From assembly GCF_001469875.2 (NCBI RefSeq), contig NZ_LOPW02000010.1:443942-507941 (forward strand): a stretch of 64,000 nt of DNA, written 5' to 3'. The stretch is from Haloferax marisrubri (GTDB lineage Archaea > Halobacteriota > Halobacteria > Halobacteriales > Haloferacaceae). The notes under the pieces are model-generated. The model was not told where the DNA came from. It searched no databases and saw only the letters and a program-made list of their open reading frames with translations. Shown in pieces: positions 62,631 through 64,000 of this stretch. Numbering within the stretch: position 1 is the stretch's first letter; each line of letters begins with the position of its first letter. The position numbers and the translations under genes were made by a program.

Positions 62631-64000
62631 CTAGACGCCGCGGTCACCAGACTCGGTTCCGTCCCCCGCGGCTTCGTCTCCGCCCGACCCGTCGGTCGCG
62701 AGGTCGGCCATCGTCGGCGACGAAATCGGGTCGGAACCCGTCTCGTCCGCCGTCGCGGTTTCGGTTCTTTCGTCCCCGAGTTCCCCCGCGTCGGCGATGC
62801 CGTCGCGCGCACTTTCCTCGCGCACCTCGAACCGGTCGGCGAGCGCCCGCAGTTCGTCGGTCGTGGACGACAGTTCCTGCATCTGCCCGGCGACGGTGAC
62901 CATCGCGTCGTTCTGCTCGTGGGCCGCGCCGGCCACGTCGGCCGCCTCGGTCCGCGTCTCGTCGGCGATTTCGGCGGCCTCGTCCGCGAGGCGCGCGACC
63001 GACTGTGCGGCCGACGCCTGCGAGGCGGTCGCCTCGTCGATGGCGGCGACGCCGTGGTCGACCTCCGCCAGTCGGTCGACCGCCTCGTCGATGGCCGTGA
63101 CGCCGGCTTCGACCGTCTCGGAGCCCCGCGAGACGCGCTCTCGGGCGGCCGTGACCGCATCGACCGTCTCGTCGGCCGTCTCCTCGACGGACTCGATGGA
63201 CGACGCGATTTCGGTCGTCGCGTCGGCGGTCTCGCCGGCGAGCGCCTTCACGCTGTCCGCGACGACGGCGAAGCCGGCACCCGCGTCGCCGGCGCGGGCG
63301 GCCTCGATAGACGCGTTGAGCGCGAGCAGGTTCGTCTGGTCGGCGATGTCCTCGATGAGGTCGACAACCTCGCCGATGTCCGCCACCTCGTCGCGGAGCG
63401 CTTCGACGCCCTCGGCCGCGGCCGCGACGCGCTCGTCGATGTTCGCCATCTCGTCGTGGACGGCGGCGCTCGCGTCGCGCCCGGCCTCGCCGCGCTCCGA
63501 CGCGTCGCCTGCGAGGTCAGCGAGTTCGTCGGCGGAGGCGGCGACCTCCTCGACGGTCGCCGAGAGGTCCTGCATCTCCGAGGACACCTCGTCGAGGAGC
63601 GACGCCTGCTCGGCCGCGCCCTCGGAGATGTCGGCCGTCGCCAGTTCGACCCGCTCGGAGGCGGCGCTGACCTCCTCGGTGCCGGCGGTGACGCGCTCGC
63701 CCGCCGCATCGACTGTCGCCGCGAACGACGCGACCTGTCCGATGGTCGCTTCGAGGTCGGCGAGCATCGCGTCGATGCCGTCGCCGACCGCCGCCATGGC
63801 CTCGTCGTCCGGTTCGACCGACGTGCGAACCGTCAGGTCGCCCGTCGCCGCGGCGTCCATCGTCTCGCGGTAGTCGTCCGCGGCGCTCGCGAGGTCGCGG
63901 CGGGCGTCTTCGGCCGCCTCGATACGGTCGCGCAGACCGTTTCGCATCTCGGCGAACGCCTCGGTCAGCGCCCCGAACTCGTCGACTCTGCGGGTTTCGA
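62631..64000 (-). CDS. Methyl-accepting chemotaxis transducer (5' part beyond the window)
   Basis: The frame runs past base 64000, so the sensory part and probably the membrane segments are missing. At the right edge the HAMP end reads [18 protein letters not shown] long coiled coil and signalling hairpin follow, with the conserved tip region [20 protein letters not shown] and [19 protein letters not shown]. The C-terminal tail is acidic. The protein would pass signals to CheA/CheW. The ATG at 63947 is internal, not the start. Confidence 0.92.
   Translation of the reverse strand, partial: ETRRVDEFGALTEAFAEMRNGLRDRIEAAEDARRDLASAADDYRETMDAAATGDLTVRTSVEPDDEAMAAVGDGIDAMLADLEATIGQVASFAATVDAAGERVTAGTEEVSAASERVELATADISEGAAEQASLLDEVSSEMQDLSATVEEVAASADELADLAGDASERGEAGRDASAAVHDEMANIDERVAAAAEGVEALRDEVADIGEVVDLIEDIADQTNLLALNASIEAARAGDAGAGFAVVADSVKALAGETADATTEIASSIESVEETADETVDAVTAARERVSRGSETVEAGVTAIDEAVDRLAEVDHGVAAIDEATASQASAAQSVARLADEAAEIADETRTEAADVAGAAHEQNDAMVTVAGQMQELSSTTDELRALADRFEVREESARDGIADAGELGDERTETATADETGSDPISSPTMADLATDGSGGDEAAGDGTESGDRGV

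Overview
The window comes from a halophilic archaeon, very probably a Haloferax species. The DNA is GC-rich, the proteins are acidic, and most starts are leaderless with a TATA-like box 25-30 nt upstream. Secreted proteins carry PGF-CTERM or lipobox anchors. Several genes are recognisable haloarchaeal markers: cetZ1 with its T7 glutamate at residue 218, the MoaD-like SAMP3, rdfA next to an archaea-specific SMC-like gene, and the cofH/cofG/cofC F420 genes. The order matches what I recall of Haloferax volcanii around HVO_2158 to HVO_2214; this is memory, not a search.

Region 1 (1-19 kb) is a cell-surface locus. It opens with a truncated ABC ATPase and a 997-residue FtsX-type permease, then a Thr-rich anchored protein and a lipoprotein. 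A minus-strand operon follows: a 1869-residue secreted protein with CARDB repeats and an alpha-2-macroglobulin-type thioester domain (CVEQ), a dockerin protein, and a PGF-CTERM-anchored cohesin protein. About 2 kb on, a subtilisin-like protease ending in a dockerin is divergent from a second cohesin-like anchored protein. Two putative cohesins, two dockerins, one protease and one thioester protein in 14 kb suggest a surface complex that displays a protease and a thioester trap or adhesin. This is the most interesting system here.

Region 2 (18.7-27.5 kb) is a MoxR / DUF58 / DUF4350 / DUF4129-like module of membrane and extracytoplasmic proteins. The stretch from the protease to this module lies between two DUF1616 paralogs. 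Region 3 (27.7-31 kb) is a cell-shape locus: rdfA, an SMC/Rad50-like ATPase with a zinc hook and altered ATPase motifs, and a HalOD1 protein (probably ddfA) whose conserved frame lacks a normal start codon.

Region 4 (31-41 kb) holds samp3 with two small partners, azlCD, small membrane proteins, an aldehyde ferredoxin oxidoreductase, a lipoprotein, a DICT-domain protein and RaSEA. Region 5 (40.5-49 kb) carries purine genes (purQ, purS, purU, purC), a GntP permease, Sir2 and a PAS/GAF histidine kinase. Region 6 (49-57 kb) carries F420 genes cofH, cofG and cofC around two YdjM-like membrane proteins and a flavin-binding protein, then cetZ1 with an overlapping membrane-protein gene. Region 7 (57-64 kb) has an NDUFA9-like reductase, tmk, an orphan pyruvate-dehydrogenase-type E1 alpha, trkA between two stand-alone Lrp/RAM proteins, a possible structured RNA, and a transducer gene running off the right edge. 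I saw no rRNA, tRNA, CRISPR array or insertion sequence.
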